In this document: one piece after another, positions 38,986 through 47,652 of the stretch
Position numbering within the stretch: position 1 is the first letter of the stretch
How the letters are laid out: each line of letters begins with the position of its first letter
NCBI RefSeq assembly: GCF_022829465.1
Contig: NZ_JAKSXZ010000144.1
Coordinates: 79,111-143,110, forward strand
DNA length: 64,000 nucleotides
Source of the DNA: Methylobacterium sp. J-067
GTDB taxonomy: Bacteria; Pseudomonadota; Alphaproteobacteria; Rhizobiales; Beijerinckiaceae
Direction: 5' to 3'
The notes under the pieces: generated by a model
Told to the model about the DNA's origin: nothing
The model's input: the letters and a program-made list of their open reading frames with translations, nothing else
Databases searched by the model: none
Translations under genes and position numbers: made by a program

Positions 38986-40266
38986 ATGGCCGATCGTCCT
39001 CCGCCGGAGCGCATTGTCGTGGTCGGGGCCGGGCTCGCGGGCCTGCGCGGGGCCGAAGCCCTGCGCGCGTCGGGCTATCGCGGCCAGCTCACCCTCGTCG
39101 GCGACGAGCCGCACCGCCCCTACGACCGGCCGCCCCTGTCGAAGCATGTCCTTCTCGGGCATCTGCCGGCCGATGCCAGCCGCTTGCCCTCGGACCTGAC
39201 GGACGACGTGACGTGGCGCCTCGGCGTCGGCGCGCGCGCCCTCGACCGGGAGGCGCGGATCGTCCACCTCACCGACGGTGACAGCCTTCCCTACGACCGC
39301 CTGCTCATCGCCACCGGCACGCGGGCGCGGCCCTGGGTGCACGAGGACGAGGCGAAGCTCGCCAATGTCTTCACCATCCGCACCCGTGACGATTCCGCCG
39401 CGCTTCGCGAGGTCCTGGCCGCGCGGCCGAAGCGCGTCGTCGTGATCGGCGCCGGCTTCATCGGCTGCGAGGTCGCCGCCGTCTGCCGCGAACTCGACCT
39501 GAAGGTCAGCCTCATCGATCCCGCAGCCACCACGCTCTCGCGGGTGCTCGGCACCACGGTGGGTGGGATGATCGGCGAGGTGCATCGCAAGGCGGGCGTC
39601 GAGATGCGCTTCGGCAGCGAGGTCGAGCATCTCGAACACAAGAACGGCCGTGTCACCGGCGTGCGGCTCGCCGACGGCAAGCATCTCAAGGCCGACGTCG
39701 TGGTCGTCGCCCTCGGGGCCGTGCGCAACATCGAATGGCTCGACGGCTCCGGCCTCTCGGCCGATCCGGGCGGGCTCGATTGCGACGAGCACGGCTTCGT
39801 CCTCGACGATCAGAGCCGCCCCGACCACGCCATCACGGCGGCGGGGGATGTCGCGCGCTTTCCCCACCCGCTCTACGGCGGGCGTCGGGTAGCGCTGGAA
39901 CATTGGGGTCACGCGGTCGCGCAGGCCGAGTATGCCGGGCGGCTGCTCGCGGGGCTCGAACCCGCCGCGCCCTACGCGGCGGTGCCGAACTTCTGGTCCA
40001 CCCAGGGCACCATGGTGGTGAAGTCGGCGGGCCTCACGGACGGCGCCGACGCGGTCGCCATCGTGCAGGGCGATCCGGCCGAGCGCCGCTTCGTCGCCGT
40101 CTACGGCCGGGCCGGGCGGTGCGTCGCGGCGGTCGCCGTCGACAGCGCCCGCTGGCTGCCGATCTACGCCGAAAAGGTCGCCACCGCCGCGCCCTTCCCC
40201 CCGACCGAGACGGCCACCGACCGTCCCCTGCGCGACCTCGAGATCCAGGATCCGGGCTTCGCCTGA
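38986..40266 (+). CDS. FAD-dependent ferredoxin reductase
   Basis: 426 residues from ATG 38986. Two Rossmann folds: FAD site VVVGAGLAGLRGAEALR at the N-terminus and NAD(P) site VVIGAGFIGCEVAAVCREL at about 150-170; the second FAD element ITAAGDVARFPHPLYG and a C-terminal reductase domain follow. It matches putidaredoxin/rhodocoxin reductases, which pass electrons from NADH to a ferredoxin for a P450. Located between the ferredoxin and P450 genes in one operon. Confidence 0.92.
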   Translation: MADRPPPERIVVVGAGLAGLRGAEALRASGYRGQLTLVGDEPHRPYDRPPLSKHVLLGHLPADASRLPSDLTDDVTWRLGVGARALDREARIVHLTDGDSLPYDRLLIATGTRARPWVHEDEAKLANVFTIRTRDDSAALREVLAARPKRVVVIGAGFIGCEVAAVCRELDLKVSLIDPAATTLSRVLGTTVGGMIGEVHRKAGVEMRFGSEVEHLEHKNGRVTGVRLADGKHLKADVVVVALGAVRNIEWLDGSGLSADPGGLDCDEHGFVLDDQSRPDHAITAAGDVARFPHPLYGGRRVALEHWGHAVAQAEYAGRLLAGLEPAAPYAAVPNFWSTQGTMVVKSAGLTDGADAVAIVQGDPAERRFVAVYGRAGRCVAAVAVDSARWLPIYAEKVATAAPFPPTETATDRPLRDLEIQDPGFA

Positions 40267-40290
40267 CAGACCGGCAACGGAGCCGACATT

Positions 40291-41544
40291 ATGGCCGACG
40301 CCACTCTTCTCAACCAAGTCAAGGACTTCGCCAACCGGGCGGATCCGTACCCGATCTACGCCAAGCTGCGGCAGAACCCGGTCTCGCACCAGGACGACGG
40401 CTCGCCGGAGGGCACCTGGGTGGCCTCCACGCATGGCGCCATCGCGAGCCTGCTCGGCGATCCGAGGGTGAGTTCAGAGACTCTGCCGCCGGCCGACCGG
40501 CCGAAGACCGGCAACCCGGTAAAGGACTTCCTGATCAAGCCGATCAAGGACCGGATCACCAACCAGCACCGCCCTTTCATCTTCCGCGACCCGCCGGACC
40601 ACGATTCCCTGCGGGCGGCGGTGATGCACCAGTTCACCCGCGAGCGGGTGCAGGGGATGCGCGCCCGCTCCGACCGGCTGGTCGAGGAGTTGCTGGACGC
40701 CAAGCGCGACGCGCACCGCTTCGACGCGGTGGACGACCTCGCCTATCCCCTGCCGGTGACGGTGATCTGCGAATTATTCGGCGTGCCCCGCGAGGACGAG
40801 GCGCAGTTTCATTCCTGGGCGACGCAGCTCGCCACAGCCCTGGAGCCCGACAGCCTCGCGGACGACGAGAACCGCGCGGAGAACAGCCGGACCTTCGACG
40901 CCATCGCCGATTACATGTCCGGTCTCATCAAGGACAAGCGCCGCCACCCGAAGGACGACATGCTCTCGGGGCTCGCCAACGAGGCGACGCCGGAGGGCGT
41001 GAAGATGGGCGATTACGACTTGATCGCCACCTCCGTGCTGATGCTGGTGGCCGGGCACGAGACCACGGTGAACCTCATCACCAACGGCCTCCTGACGCTG
41101 CTGCGCCACCCGGACGAGTTCGAGAAGCTAAAGGCTGATCCGTCGCGGGCGCCCCGCGTCATCGAGGAGTTGCTGCGCTACGAGCCCCCGGTGCAGTTCC
41201 GGACCCGCACGACCCTCAGCCCCATCGACATCGCCGGGGTCACGATTCCTAAAGGAGCGGACCTCGTGCTGCTGCTGGCCGCCGGCAACCGCGACGCCTC
41301 GGTCTTCCCCGATCCCGACACGTTCAACCCCGACCGGGTCGGAAGTCGCCATCTCGGCTTCGGCGGGTCGCTGCACTACTGCGTCGGCGCGCCCCTCGCG
41401 CGGTTCGAGGCCGAATCGGCGCTGACCGCCCTGACGCGCCGGCTGAAGAACCCGCGCCTCGTGGAAGACCCGCCGCCCTACCGGTCCGGTGCGGCCCTGC
41501 GCGGGCCGCAGCACCTTCCCGTCGCCATCGACGGGATGGTCTAG
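40291..41544 (+). CDS. Cytochrome P450
   Basis: 417 residues, soluble bacterial class I P450. I-helix oxygen-activation motif MLVAGHETTVN, K-helix EELLRYEPP (ExxR), and haem loop FGGSLHYCVGAPLARFE with the proximal Cys. Substrate unknown. It is the last gene of a ferredoxin-reductase-P450 operon that supplies its own electron chain. Convergent with the RcdA-like gene with a single base between stop codons. Confidence 0.94.
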   Translation: MADATLLNQVKDFANRADPYPIYAKLRQNPVSHQDDGSPEGTWVASTHGAIASLLGDPRVSSETLPPADRPKTGNPVKDFLIKPIKDRITNQHRPFIFRDPPDHDSLRAAVMHQFTRERVQGMRARSDRLVEELLDAKRDAHRFDAVDDLAYPLPVTVICELFGVPREDEAQFHSWATQLATALEPDSLADDENRAENSRTFDAIADYMSGLIKDKRRHPKDDMLSGLANEATPEGVKMGDYDLIATSVLMLVAGHETTVNLITNGLLTLLRHPDEFEKLKADPSRAPRVIEELLRYEPPVQFRTRTTLSPIDIAGVTIPKGADLVLLLAAGNRDASVFPDPDTFNPDRVGSRHLGFGGSLHYCVGAPLARFEAESALTALTRRLKNPRLVEDPPPYRSGAALRGPQHLPVAIDGMV

Positions 41545-41545
41545 G

Positions 41546-42076
41546 TCAGCCCTCCCGCCGGCCGAACACCGCGTGGAGCAGGCCCTGCTGGGCCGCGACC
41601 GGGCTCGCCACCGGGCGCGGCGTCGGCCGGTCCTCGGTGATCAGCCCGTCGAGGTGCAGGATGCGCGAGTGCAGCCGCCGCGTGCGCAGGATCAGTTGCT
41701 GCAGGCGCATCGGCAGAAGCGCGAAGGCCTCGGCCTTCGGCGGCTCCGTGGCGCCGAGCTTCACCCGGTGCTTCTCCTCCGTCGCCTGGGCGGGGGTCAT
41801 CTCGCCCTCGGCTACGGCGCGCTGGACCAGAAGCCAGGACGCGATCTGCATGAGCAGCGTCGTCAGGCGCATGCTCTCGGCGGCGTAGCTTAGGGTCGCG
41901 TCCCGCGAGACGAGGCGCGATTCGTCCCGTCCGTCGCCGTCGAGATAGCCCGCCGTCTCCTCCACGAGGGCCATCCCGTCGCGGAACAGGGCCTTGAACG
42001 CGTCCGAGTGAACGTAGCTGGCTCCGAACTCCACCCACTCCCGGTTGTCCCGAAACGTGACGTCGTACCCGTTCAT
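41546..42076 (-). CDS. DUF1465/RcdA-like protein
   Basis: 176 residues. The block MALVEETAGYLDGDGRDESR, then YAAESMRLTTLLMQIASWLLVQRAV and a Glu/Met segment match DUF1465, the family of Caulobacter RcdA, an adaptor that helps ClpXP degrade the cell-cycle regulator CtrA. AGGAGG stands 5 bases before the ATG. The C-terminal disordered Pro-rich tail is usual. Role in cell-cycle proteolysis is by family. Confidence 0.85.
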   Translation of the reverse strand: MNGYDVTFRDNREWVEFGASYVHSDAFKALFRDGMALVEETAGYLDGDGRDESRLVSRDATLSYAAESMRLTTLLMQIASWLLVQRAVAEGEMTPAQATEEKHRVKLGATEPPKAEAFALLPMRLQQLILRTRRLHSRILHLDGLITEDRPTPRPVASPVAAQQGLLHAVFGRREG

Positions 42077-42487
42077 CCTGCCTCCTGTGCCGCAGAGCGG
42101 CCCCGTCTGTCCCAGGCCGGACCATCGCCCAGCGGATTCTGCGGTGGCGGGGCAATCCTAGCGCCTCGGGCGCGGCGTGGCGAAGTTACCTCTCGTTAAC
42201 CTTAAACCGCCAGAAGCGCCGATCGCCGAGTCCGCCTGCAAATTTGAGCGATCGCCGATCCGCGCCGCCCTCGCTGTGGACGACCTCCGGTGGTGAGAAT
42301 GGGCCTTATCGACTGTGGCGCGCAGGCCGCAGGGGCGATCAAGCCGCGCCTCAGGTGCGGCGGCGCACGGCGACGCCACATTCCGGCCCCTTCGATAGGG
42401 AGTGTTAAACGCCATCACGACACGGTGCGGCCCACCACTCCGAAGGCCGCCCGGGCCAAACGACATCCGGACCAGAGCCAGCGACAC
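42077..42487. other. Divergent upstream region of RcdA-like and L,D-transpeptidase genes
   Basis: 411 bases without a supported gene. It holds the RcdA-like ribosome site, a TTAACCTTAA element at 42197-42206, and a 10-base direct repeat CGATCGCCGA (42220-42229 and 42249-42258). The open frame of the transpeptidase extends to 42290, but that leader is Arg/His-rich and precedes a good signal peptide, so it is treated as untranslated. Confidence 0.5.
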
Positions 42488-43816
42488 ATGCGCAGACAGG
42501 CACATCACCGGTACACCCCCCTCCGCTCCACGGCCGTGCTTGGCCTTGCGCTGAGCACCGCCCTCGTCGGCGTGGCGATGGCGGCCCCGGCCCGCGATCA
42601 GGCCGGCTACGCGCAGGCCGAGTGGGCGCAGGATTACGCGGCGCCGGCCGCCATGCAGGTCCAGCGTGAGACGGTGCCGATCCTCTCGCCGCAGACCGTC
42701 GCGGCCACCGAGCAGATGGCCGAGAAGTACCGCGAGATCGTCTCGCGCGGCGGCTGGCGTCCGGTGAACGGCGCCGAGCGCCTGCGCATCGGCTCGAAGG
42801 GCCCGGCCGTGGCGGCCGTGCGCCAGCGCCTGATCGTGACCGGCGACCTCGACCCGGCCTCTGCGAACACGGGCGTGTACGATTCCTACGTCGCGGCCGG
42901 CGTGAAGCGCTTCCAGGCCCGCCACGGCCTGAGCCAGACCGGCGCCATGAGCGCGGCGACCGAGCAGGCGATGAACGTGCCCGCCGAGATCCGCCTGCGC
43001 CAGCTCGAGACCAACGTGCTGCGCCTGCGCTCCTACTCGGGCGACCTCGGCCGCCGCTTCGTCATCACCAACATCCCGGCGGCCCTGGTGCAGACCGTCG
43101 AGGACGGCCGCATCGTCACCCTGCACGCGGCCGGCGTCGGCAAGATCGACCGGCAGTCGCCGATCATGAACACCAAGGCGACGCAGATCAATTTCAACCC
43201 GACCTGGACGGTCCCGGCTTCCATCGTGAAGAAGGACCTGATCCCGAAGATGCAGAAGGATCCGAACTACCTCACGGATAACCGGATCCGCATCCTGTCG
43301 AACGGCCAGGAAGTCTCGCCGAAGGCGGTGAACTGGAACTCCGACGAGGGCACCCGCTACACCTACCGGCAGGATTCGGGCGCCGACTTCAACTCGATGG
43401 GCATCGTCCGCATCAACATCCCGAACCCCTACGGCGTGTTTATGCACGACACGAACACCAAGGGCGTGTTCGGCGACGATTTCCGTTTCATCTCCTCGGG
43501 CTGCGTCCGCGTGCAGAACGTGCGCGAGTACATCACGTGGCTGCTGAAGGACACGCCCGGTTGGGGCCGCGAGCAGGTCGAGCAGGCCATCGAGAGCGGC
43601 AAGCGCGTCGATGCCACCCTCACGCAGCCGGTGCCGGTCTACTGGACCTACATCACCGCCTGGGCGACCCCGGACGGCGTCGTGCAGTTCCGCGACGATA
43701 TCTACAAGCGTGACGGCGTGAACGTTCCCTCGACCATCAGCGCCCCGACCCCGGTGGCGAGCGCCGAGTCGACCATGCCGCAGACCTTCGAGCCGGGCGA
43801 CGAAGACGCCAACTAA
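42488..43816 (+). CDS. L,D-transpeptidase family protein with SSGC active site
   Basis: 442 residues from ATG 42488, which starts a signal peptide (RSTAVLGLALSTALVGVAMAAPA). A peptidoglycan-binding motif (VKRFQARHGLSQTGAMSAAT) is followed by the YkuD catalytic domain: FNPTWTVPASIVKKDLIPKM, FMHDTNTKGVFGDDFRF and SSGCVRVQN. The residue usually His in SHGC is Ser here, while the upstream His of HDT is kept. Similar SSGC forms occur in other Alphaproteobacteria, so activity is likely. Followed by a hairpin terminator. Confidence 0.9.
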   Translation: MRRQAHHRYTPLRSTAVLGLALSTALVGVAMAAPARDQAGYAQAEWAQDYAAPAAMQVQRETVPILSPQTVAATEQMAEKYREIVSRGGWRPVNGAERLRIGSKGPAVAAVRQRLIVTGDLDPASANTGVYDSYVAAGVKRFQARHGLSQTGAMSAATEQAMNVPAEIRLRQLETNVLRLRSYSGDLGRRFVITNIPAALVQTVEDGRIVTLHAAGVGKIDRQSPIMNTKATQINFNPTWTVPASIVKKDLIPKMQKDPNYLTDNRIRILSNGQEVSPKAVNWNSDEGTRYTYRQDSGADFNSMGIVRINIPNPYGVFMHDTNTKGVFGDDFRFISSGCVRVQNVREYITWLLKDTPGWGREQVEQAIESGKRVDATLTQPVPVYWTYITAWATPDGVVQFRDDIYKRDGVNVPSTISAPTPVASAESTMPQTFEPGDEDAN

Positions 43817-43838
43817 GCGCGACACGCACCGCGATCCG

Positions 43839-43870
43839 AAGGCCCGCGTCTCCCCAGGCGCGGGCCTTTC
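43839..43870 (+). terminator. Hairpin terminator after L,D-transpeptidase
   Basis: Perfect 10-bp stem AAGGCCCGCG (43839-43848) and CGCGGGCCTT (43859-43868), 10-base loop, followed by a short TC run. Confidence 0.75.
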
Positions 43871-43943
43871 TCGTATGGGGCGCAGCTGTCATGCGCCGGT
43901 CGCTGAAATCTGCTGCATCGGCCGGGCCAGAATGGAGCCACCC

Positions 43944-45563
43944 ATGCCGCCTCTGACCCGCCGCGAGACCCTCGCCGGCGCCGCCGTCCTGACGCTCGCC
44001 GCCGGACGCGCCGAAGCCGAGGCGAAGGAGGCCACCGGCATCGTGTTCGGCCTCGACGGCGCCGCCCGCGCGCCGCTGCCGAACGTCCTCGTCTCCAACG
44101 GGCAGGAGGTGGTGCGCACCGATGCCCAGGGGCGCTACCGGCTGCCGATGCCGGGCGACGGCACGGTCTTCGTGGTCAAGCCGCCGGGCTACGCCCTGCC
44201 GCGCGATGCCGACAACGTCGTCCGGCACAGCTACATCCATCAGCCGGAGGGCACGCCGCATGAGATCGGCCTGCGCTACCGGGGCGTCGCGCCGACCGGC
44301 CCGCTGCCCACCTCCATCGACTTCAGCCTGACGAAGCAGGACGAGCCGGAGGATTTCGACGTCCTGCTCTTCACCGATCCACAGCCGGAGACGCGACACG
44401 AACTCGACCACGTTCGCGATACGGCGGTCGCGCGGGCGATGGGCATCCCGGCGGCCTTCGGCCTCACGACGGGTGACGTGCTGTTCGATGACCTTTCCCT
44501 CTACGGGCGGTCGAACGCCATCGTCGGGCGCATCGGGATCCCCTGGTACAATCTCCCCGGCAATCACGACCTGAACATGCAGGCGCCCGACGCCCGCTAC
44601 AGCCGCGAGACGTGGAAGCGCGTCTTCGGCGCTCCGTCCTTCGCCTTCCAGCACGGGCGGGCGCTGTTCGTGCTGCTCGACAACGTGGTCTGGCTCGGGC
44701 CGCCGGTTCCGGTCGGCGGCAACACCTACGAGGGGCGGCTCGGTGAGCGGAACCTCGCCCTCCTGCGCAACCTCCTCGCGGAGGTGCCCGCCGATACGCT
44801 GATCGTCCTCGCGACCCATATCCCGCTGCAGACGGACGCCACGCCGAGCGGGCCGCACAACAACACCGCCGACCGCGCGGCGCTGCTCGACATCCTGCGC
44901 GGACGGAAGGTGCTGGCCATCTGCGGCCACACCCACACGACCGAGCACCATTACCTCGCGGAGGGGCTGCACCACCACGTTCTGACGGCCGTCTCGGGCT
45001 CATGGTGGAGCGGGCCGGACACCCGCACGGGCATCCCCTCGGCCGACAGCCGTGACGGGACGCCGAACGGCTTCCACGTCCTCTCCGTGCGGGGAACCGA
45101 CTACACCACCCGCTACGTCCCGGCGCAGGGCGAGCCGGACGGCACGATGCGCATCGCCTTCGAAAGCCAGATCCGGAGCGGCGCCCCGGAGGTCGTGCGC
45201 GCGCTCCGGCCGATGGAGGCCCTGCGCCCGCCGATCCCGCAGGACGCGCTCGCCGACAGCACTCTGGTGGTCAACGTCTTCGACGGCGGCCCGAAGACGG
45301 CGGTGACGTGGCGCGTGGGCGATGGCTCGGCCGAACCGATGGTCCGCACCCGCCGGCCGGACCCGTTCGTCACCGAACTCTTCGCGCGCTATCCCGAGGC
45401 CAAGAAATCCTGGGTCCAGGCGATCCCATCGAGCCATGTCTGGACGGCGCGTCTCCCGGCGGACCTGCCGCCGGGAGCGCACCGGATCACCGTGGAAGGG
45501 AGCGACGAGTACGGCCGCCCCTTCCGATCCGCCACGGTGCTGGAAATCACCCGTGGCGTGTGA
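43944..45563 (+). CDS. Exported calcineurin-like metallophosphoesterase
   Basis: 539 residues from ATG 43944, which has GGAG 6 bases upstream; ATG 43932 is an alternative. A twin-arginine-like signal (TRRETLAGAAVLTLAAG) is followed by a carboxypeptidase-regulatory-like beta domain (about 30-105), the metallophosphatase core (LLFTDPQPE, GLTTGDVLFD, NLPGNHDL, LATHIPLQ, CGHTHTTEHH) and a C-terminal beta domain of the type found in this family. The usual DxH of the first motif reads DPQ. Substrate unknown; periplasmic by inference. Confidence 0.88.
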   Translation: MPPLTRRETLAGAAVLTLAAGRAEAEAKEATGIVFGLDGAARAPLPNVLVSNGQEVVRTDAQGRYRLPMPGDGTVFVVKPPGYALPRDADNVVRHSYIHQPEGTPHEIGLRYRGVAPTGPLPTSIDFSLTKQDEPEDFDVLLFTDPQPETRHELDHVRDTAVARAMGIPAAFGLTTGDVLFDDLSLYGRSNAIVGRIGIPWYNLPGNHDLNMQAPDARYSRETWKRVFGAPSFAFQHGRALFVLLDNVVWLGPPVPVGGNTYEGRLGERNLALLRNLLAEVPADTLIVLATHIPLQTDATPSGPHNNTADRAALLDILRGRKVLAICGHTHTTEHHYLAEGLHHHVLTAVSGSWWSGPDTRTGIPSADSRDGTPNGFHVLSVRGTDYTTRYVPAQGEPDGTMRIAFESQIRSGAPEVVRALRPMEALRPPIPQDALADSTLVVNVFDGGPKTAVTWRVGDGSAEPMVRTRRPDPFVTELFARYPEAKKSWVQAIPSSHVWTARLPADLPPGAHRITVEGSDEYGRPFRSATVLEITRGV

Positions 45564-45569
45564 GGCGCC

Positions 45570-46148
45570 TCAGGCGGCGAGCTGCCGCTGGCCGTGATTG
45601 CCCTCGCCGATCTCCTCGATGATCTTCTTGCAGAAGGCGTCGAGGTCATCGGGCTTGCGGCTGGTGACGATGCCCTGATCCGTCACGACGTCCTTGTCGT
45701 GCCAGTTGCCGCCCGCATTGATCACGTCGGTTTTGATCGACGGGAACGAGGTCAGGTCACGGCCCTTCACCGCCCCGGCCTCGATCAGCAGCCACGGGCC
45801 GTGGCAGATCGCGGCGACGACCTTGCCGCTCGTCAGGAAGCTCTTGATGATCTCAAGGGCTTTCGGCTCCAGGCGCAGCTTGTCGGGGTTGATCTGGCCA
45901 CCCGGCAGGACGAGGGCATCGAAGCTGGAGGCATCGAGGCTCTCGATGTCGGCATCGACCTTCACGTCCTTGCCCCAGTCGGTCTTGTCCCAGCTGCGGA
46001 TGGTGCCTTCGCTCTGGCGCGACTTCGGCGCGGCGATGGTGACCTGGGCGCCGGCCTCGGAGAGCTTGGCCTGCGGTACGGTGAGTTCGGTCTCCTCGAA
46101 ACCGTCCGTGGCGATGATGAGGATCTTGGCTTGCTTGATGTCGGTCAT
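45570..46148 (-). CDS. PfpI/DJ-1 family (class I glutamine amidotransferase-like) protein
   Basis: 192 residues from ATG 46148; the frame extends upstream but the family begins at AKILIIATDGFEETEL. The nucleophile elbow AAICHGPWLL holds the conserved Cys, followed by the usual GRDLTSFPSIKTDVINAGGNW and the C-terminal RKPDDLDAF. Such proteins act as stress-related deglycase/chaperone or protease-like enzymes; the precise activity is debated. The stop codon sits in a 12-base palindrome shared with the convergent phosphoesterase gene. Confidence 0.92.
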   Translation of the reverse strand: MTDIKQAKILIIATDGFEETELTVPQAKLSEAGAQVTIAAPKSRQSEGTIRSWDKTDWGKDVKVDADIESLDASSFDALVLPGGQINPDKLRLEPKALEIIKSFLTSGKVVAAICHGPWLLIEAGAVKGRDLTSFPSIKTDVINAGGNWHDKDVVTDQGIVTSRKPDDLDAFCKKIIEEIGEGNHGQRQLAA

Positions 46149-46315
46149 GGGGCATCTTCCAATCGTGGAGTTGCCCGCCCAACCGCCTGACCGCTTGCCT
46201 GTTCCCTGAGCGATTGAGGCAGTTCGCCCCATTGGCGAGCAGGGTTTCCACCCGGAACAAGGCCGTGCCGGACCCGTTGGCCCCCTGAACCCGGACGCGT
46301 CAGGAGACACCGATC

Positions 46316-46519
46316 ATGGCCAATCCAGGCATCCCCGATCCGACCCCCGGCGATCTGCCGCTGCCCCCGCCGCCGCCCGATCAAGAGCCGGATATCGGGC
46401 CGACCGGGCCGCGCACGCCCTACCCGGTCAACGACCCCGGCGTGGGTGAACCCGGCGGTCCCGGCTCCGAGCCGGACGTGTTCCCCGGCTCTCCGACCGA
46501 CCCCGGCACGCGGATGTAA
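46316..46519 (+). CDS. Small proline/glycine-rich hypothetical protein
   Basis: 67 residues, of which more than half are Pro, Gly or Asp (PTPGDLPLPPPPPDQEPDIG and PGVGEPGGPGSEPD); no hydrophobic segment or Cys. An AGGAG site (46302 region) precedes the ATG. It is probably disordered. No family recognised. The coding call rests on the ribosome site, a stop exactly inside a terminator-like hairpin and the lack of a rival gene. Confidence 0.6.
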   Translation: MANPGIPDPTPGDLPLPPPPPDQEPDIGPTGPRTPYPVNDPGVGEPGGPGSEPDVFPGSPTDPGTRM

Positions 46520-46526
46520 TCCGCGT
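46508..46526. terminator. Hairpin spanning stop codon of Pro-rich gene
   Basis: Perfect 8-bp stem ACGCGGAT (46508-46515) and ATCCGCGT (46519-46526) with a 3-base loop; the TAA stop (46517-46519) lies in the loop and first right-arm base. It separates two convergent genes. Confidence 0.6.
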
Positions 46527-46533
46527 CGGGATG

Positions 46534-46929
46534 TCAGTGCCCGCCATGCGAGGCGCGGACGTCCCTCGGCGCTGCGAGGATTTCGGAGAGGCTCGTCGCC
46601 ACGTGACGGGCCTCTTCGTCCGTCAGGCGAAGCTGGAACGGGGGGAGGGCGCCCGCCTGGAAGGCGACGACGGCCTGTCCCTCCTCGTCGGTGCCGACTT
46701 CGATGGCCGCCGAGGTCACGTCGAGCATGGCGATGTCCTCGCCCAGCGCGTCGGCGGATTCCGGGTCGTCGCCCTCGTCCGATTCGTCGATGGCCGTGAG
46801 CAACTGGCCGACCGCGCGCATCAACGCGCGGGCGGCCCGCGCATCCATCACCACCGCCGTCGCCTGATCGTCCTTCTGGAACGAGAGCTGGATGTTCGCG
46901 CCGTCCAGCGAGACCGAGATGCCTGCCAT
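46534..46929 (-). CDS. Hypothetical acidic protein
   Basis: 131 residues from ATG 46929; an in-frame start at 47037 would add 36 residues that look like untranslated leader. Acidic and soluble, with a beta-rich start (ISVSLDGANIQLSFQ), a helix (RAARALMRAVGQLLTAI), a strongly acidic loop (DESDEGDDPESAD) and a second alpha/beta repeat (LRLTDEEARHVATSLSEIL). The two halves look related. No family recognised; conserved-looking composition suggests a real gene. Confidence 0.6.
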   Translation of the reverse strand: MAGISVSLDGANIQLSFQKDDQATAVVMDARAARALMRAVGQLLTAIDESDEGDDPESADALGEDIAMLDVTSAAIEVGTDEEGQAVVAFQAGALPPFQLRLTDEEARHVATSLSEILAAPRDVRASHGGH

Positions 46930-47291
46930 ATACCGCCCGGAAGCCGTTTCGATGCGCCCGCTCCGGCCGATAGGGTCGGTGCGGAGGCGGGCCGATGTGC
47001 CAGCCGTAAGCGGCTGTTCCCTTTGTTCTATATGCACCGCCGGGCGGGGAAAACACAGGGGCCGGCGGGGTGCGGCGCTGACGTGCCTCGGTTGCGACCC
47101 CGGTGATGCCTTGTTGCCGCCGCAGGGTCAGCCTATCTAAGTGAACGGGGGGCACACCTGTCGAGACCGACGCTCACGCGAAAGGTTACGTGTCTCGCGC
47201 CCCGCCGCTCTGGAAAACACCAGACAGACCGTCGTGCCATTTGCGGCCATGATGCCGCGCGCACGATCTATGGACGAACGAGGTACACTAC
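46930..47291. other. Upstream region and leader of the cold-shock gene
   Basis: 362 bases between the acidic hypothetical gene and the cold-shock gene. A two-tier stem-loop lies at 47232-47266 (outer TCGTGC/GCACGA, inner GCGGC/GCCGC) just before the ribosome site GAGG (47280-47283). Cold-shock mRNAs commonly carry long structured leaders. No other gene supported. Confidence 0.55.
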
Positions 47292-47501
47292 GTGAATACC
47301 GGCACTGTAAAGTGGTTCAACGAGACCAAGGGCTATGGATTCATCCAGCCCGATGACGGCGGCAAGGACATCTTCGTCCACATTTCCGCAGTCGAGCGCG
47401 CCGGAATGCGCAACCTGGTCGAGGGCCAACGGATTTCCTACGAGATCCTGCAGGACAAGCGCAGCGGCAAGGACGCCGCCAGCAACCTTCAGGCCGCCTG
47501 A
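47292..47501 (+). CDS. Cold-shock protein (CspA family)
   Basis: 69 residues, GTG start. A single cold-shock OB fold: TVKWFNETKGYGFIQ includes RNP1 (KGYGFI), and KDIFVHISAV includes RNP2. It binds single-stranded RNA/DNA and melts mRNA structure, acting in cold or stationary-phase adaptation. GAGG lies 8 bases upstream, after a structured leader. It may be one of several paralogues; cold induction is not shown by sequence. Confidence 0.95.
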   Translation: MNTGTVKWFNETKGYGFIQPDDGGKDIFVHISAVERAGMRNLVEGQRISYEILQDKRSGKDAASNLQAA

Positions 47502-47652
47502 TCCAAAGCCAGACTGACGGGGCACCCTGAACGGCCCCAATCGACAGCCGTCCCGGGCGCAGAGGCGTCCGGGACAGCGCACGACCCATAATGAGAAACG
47601 ACGCCGGATGCGCAGGGACGCGCCGGTCCAGATAAGAAAAGCAGACACGAGA

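Noticed and set aside
47060..47150. Possible signal-recognition-particle RNA or other structured RNA
   Set aside because: GC-rich and foldable, but the conserved SRP core (GGTCAGG then GGAAGG-AGCAGC) was not found.
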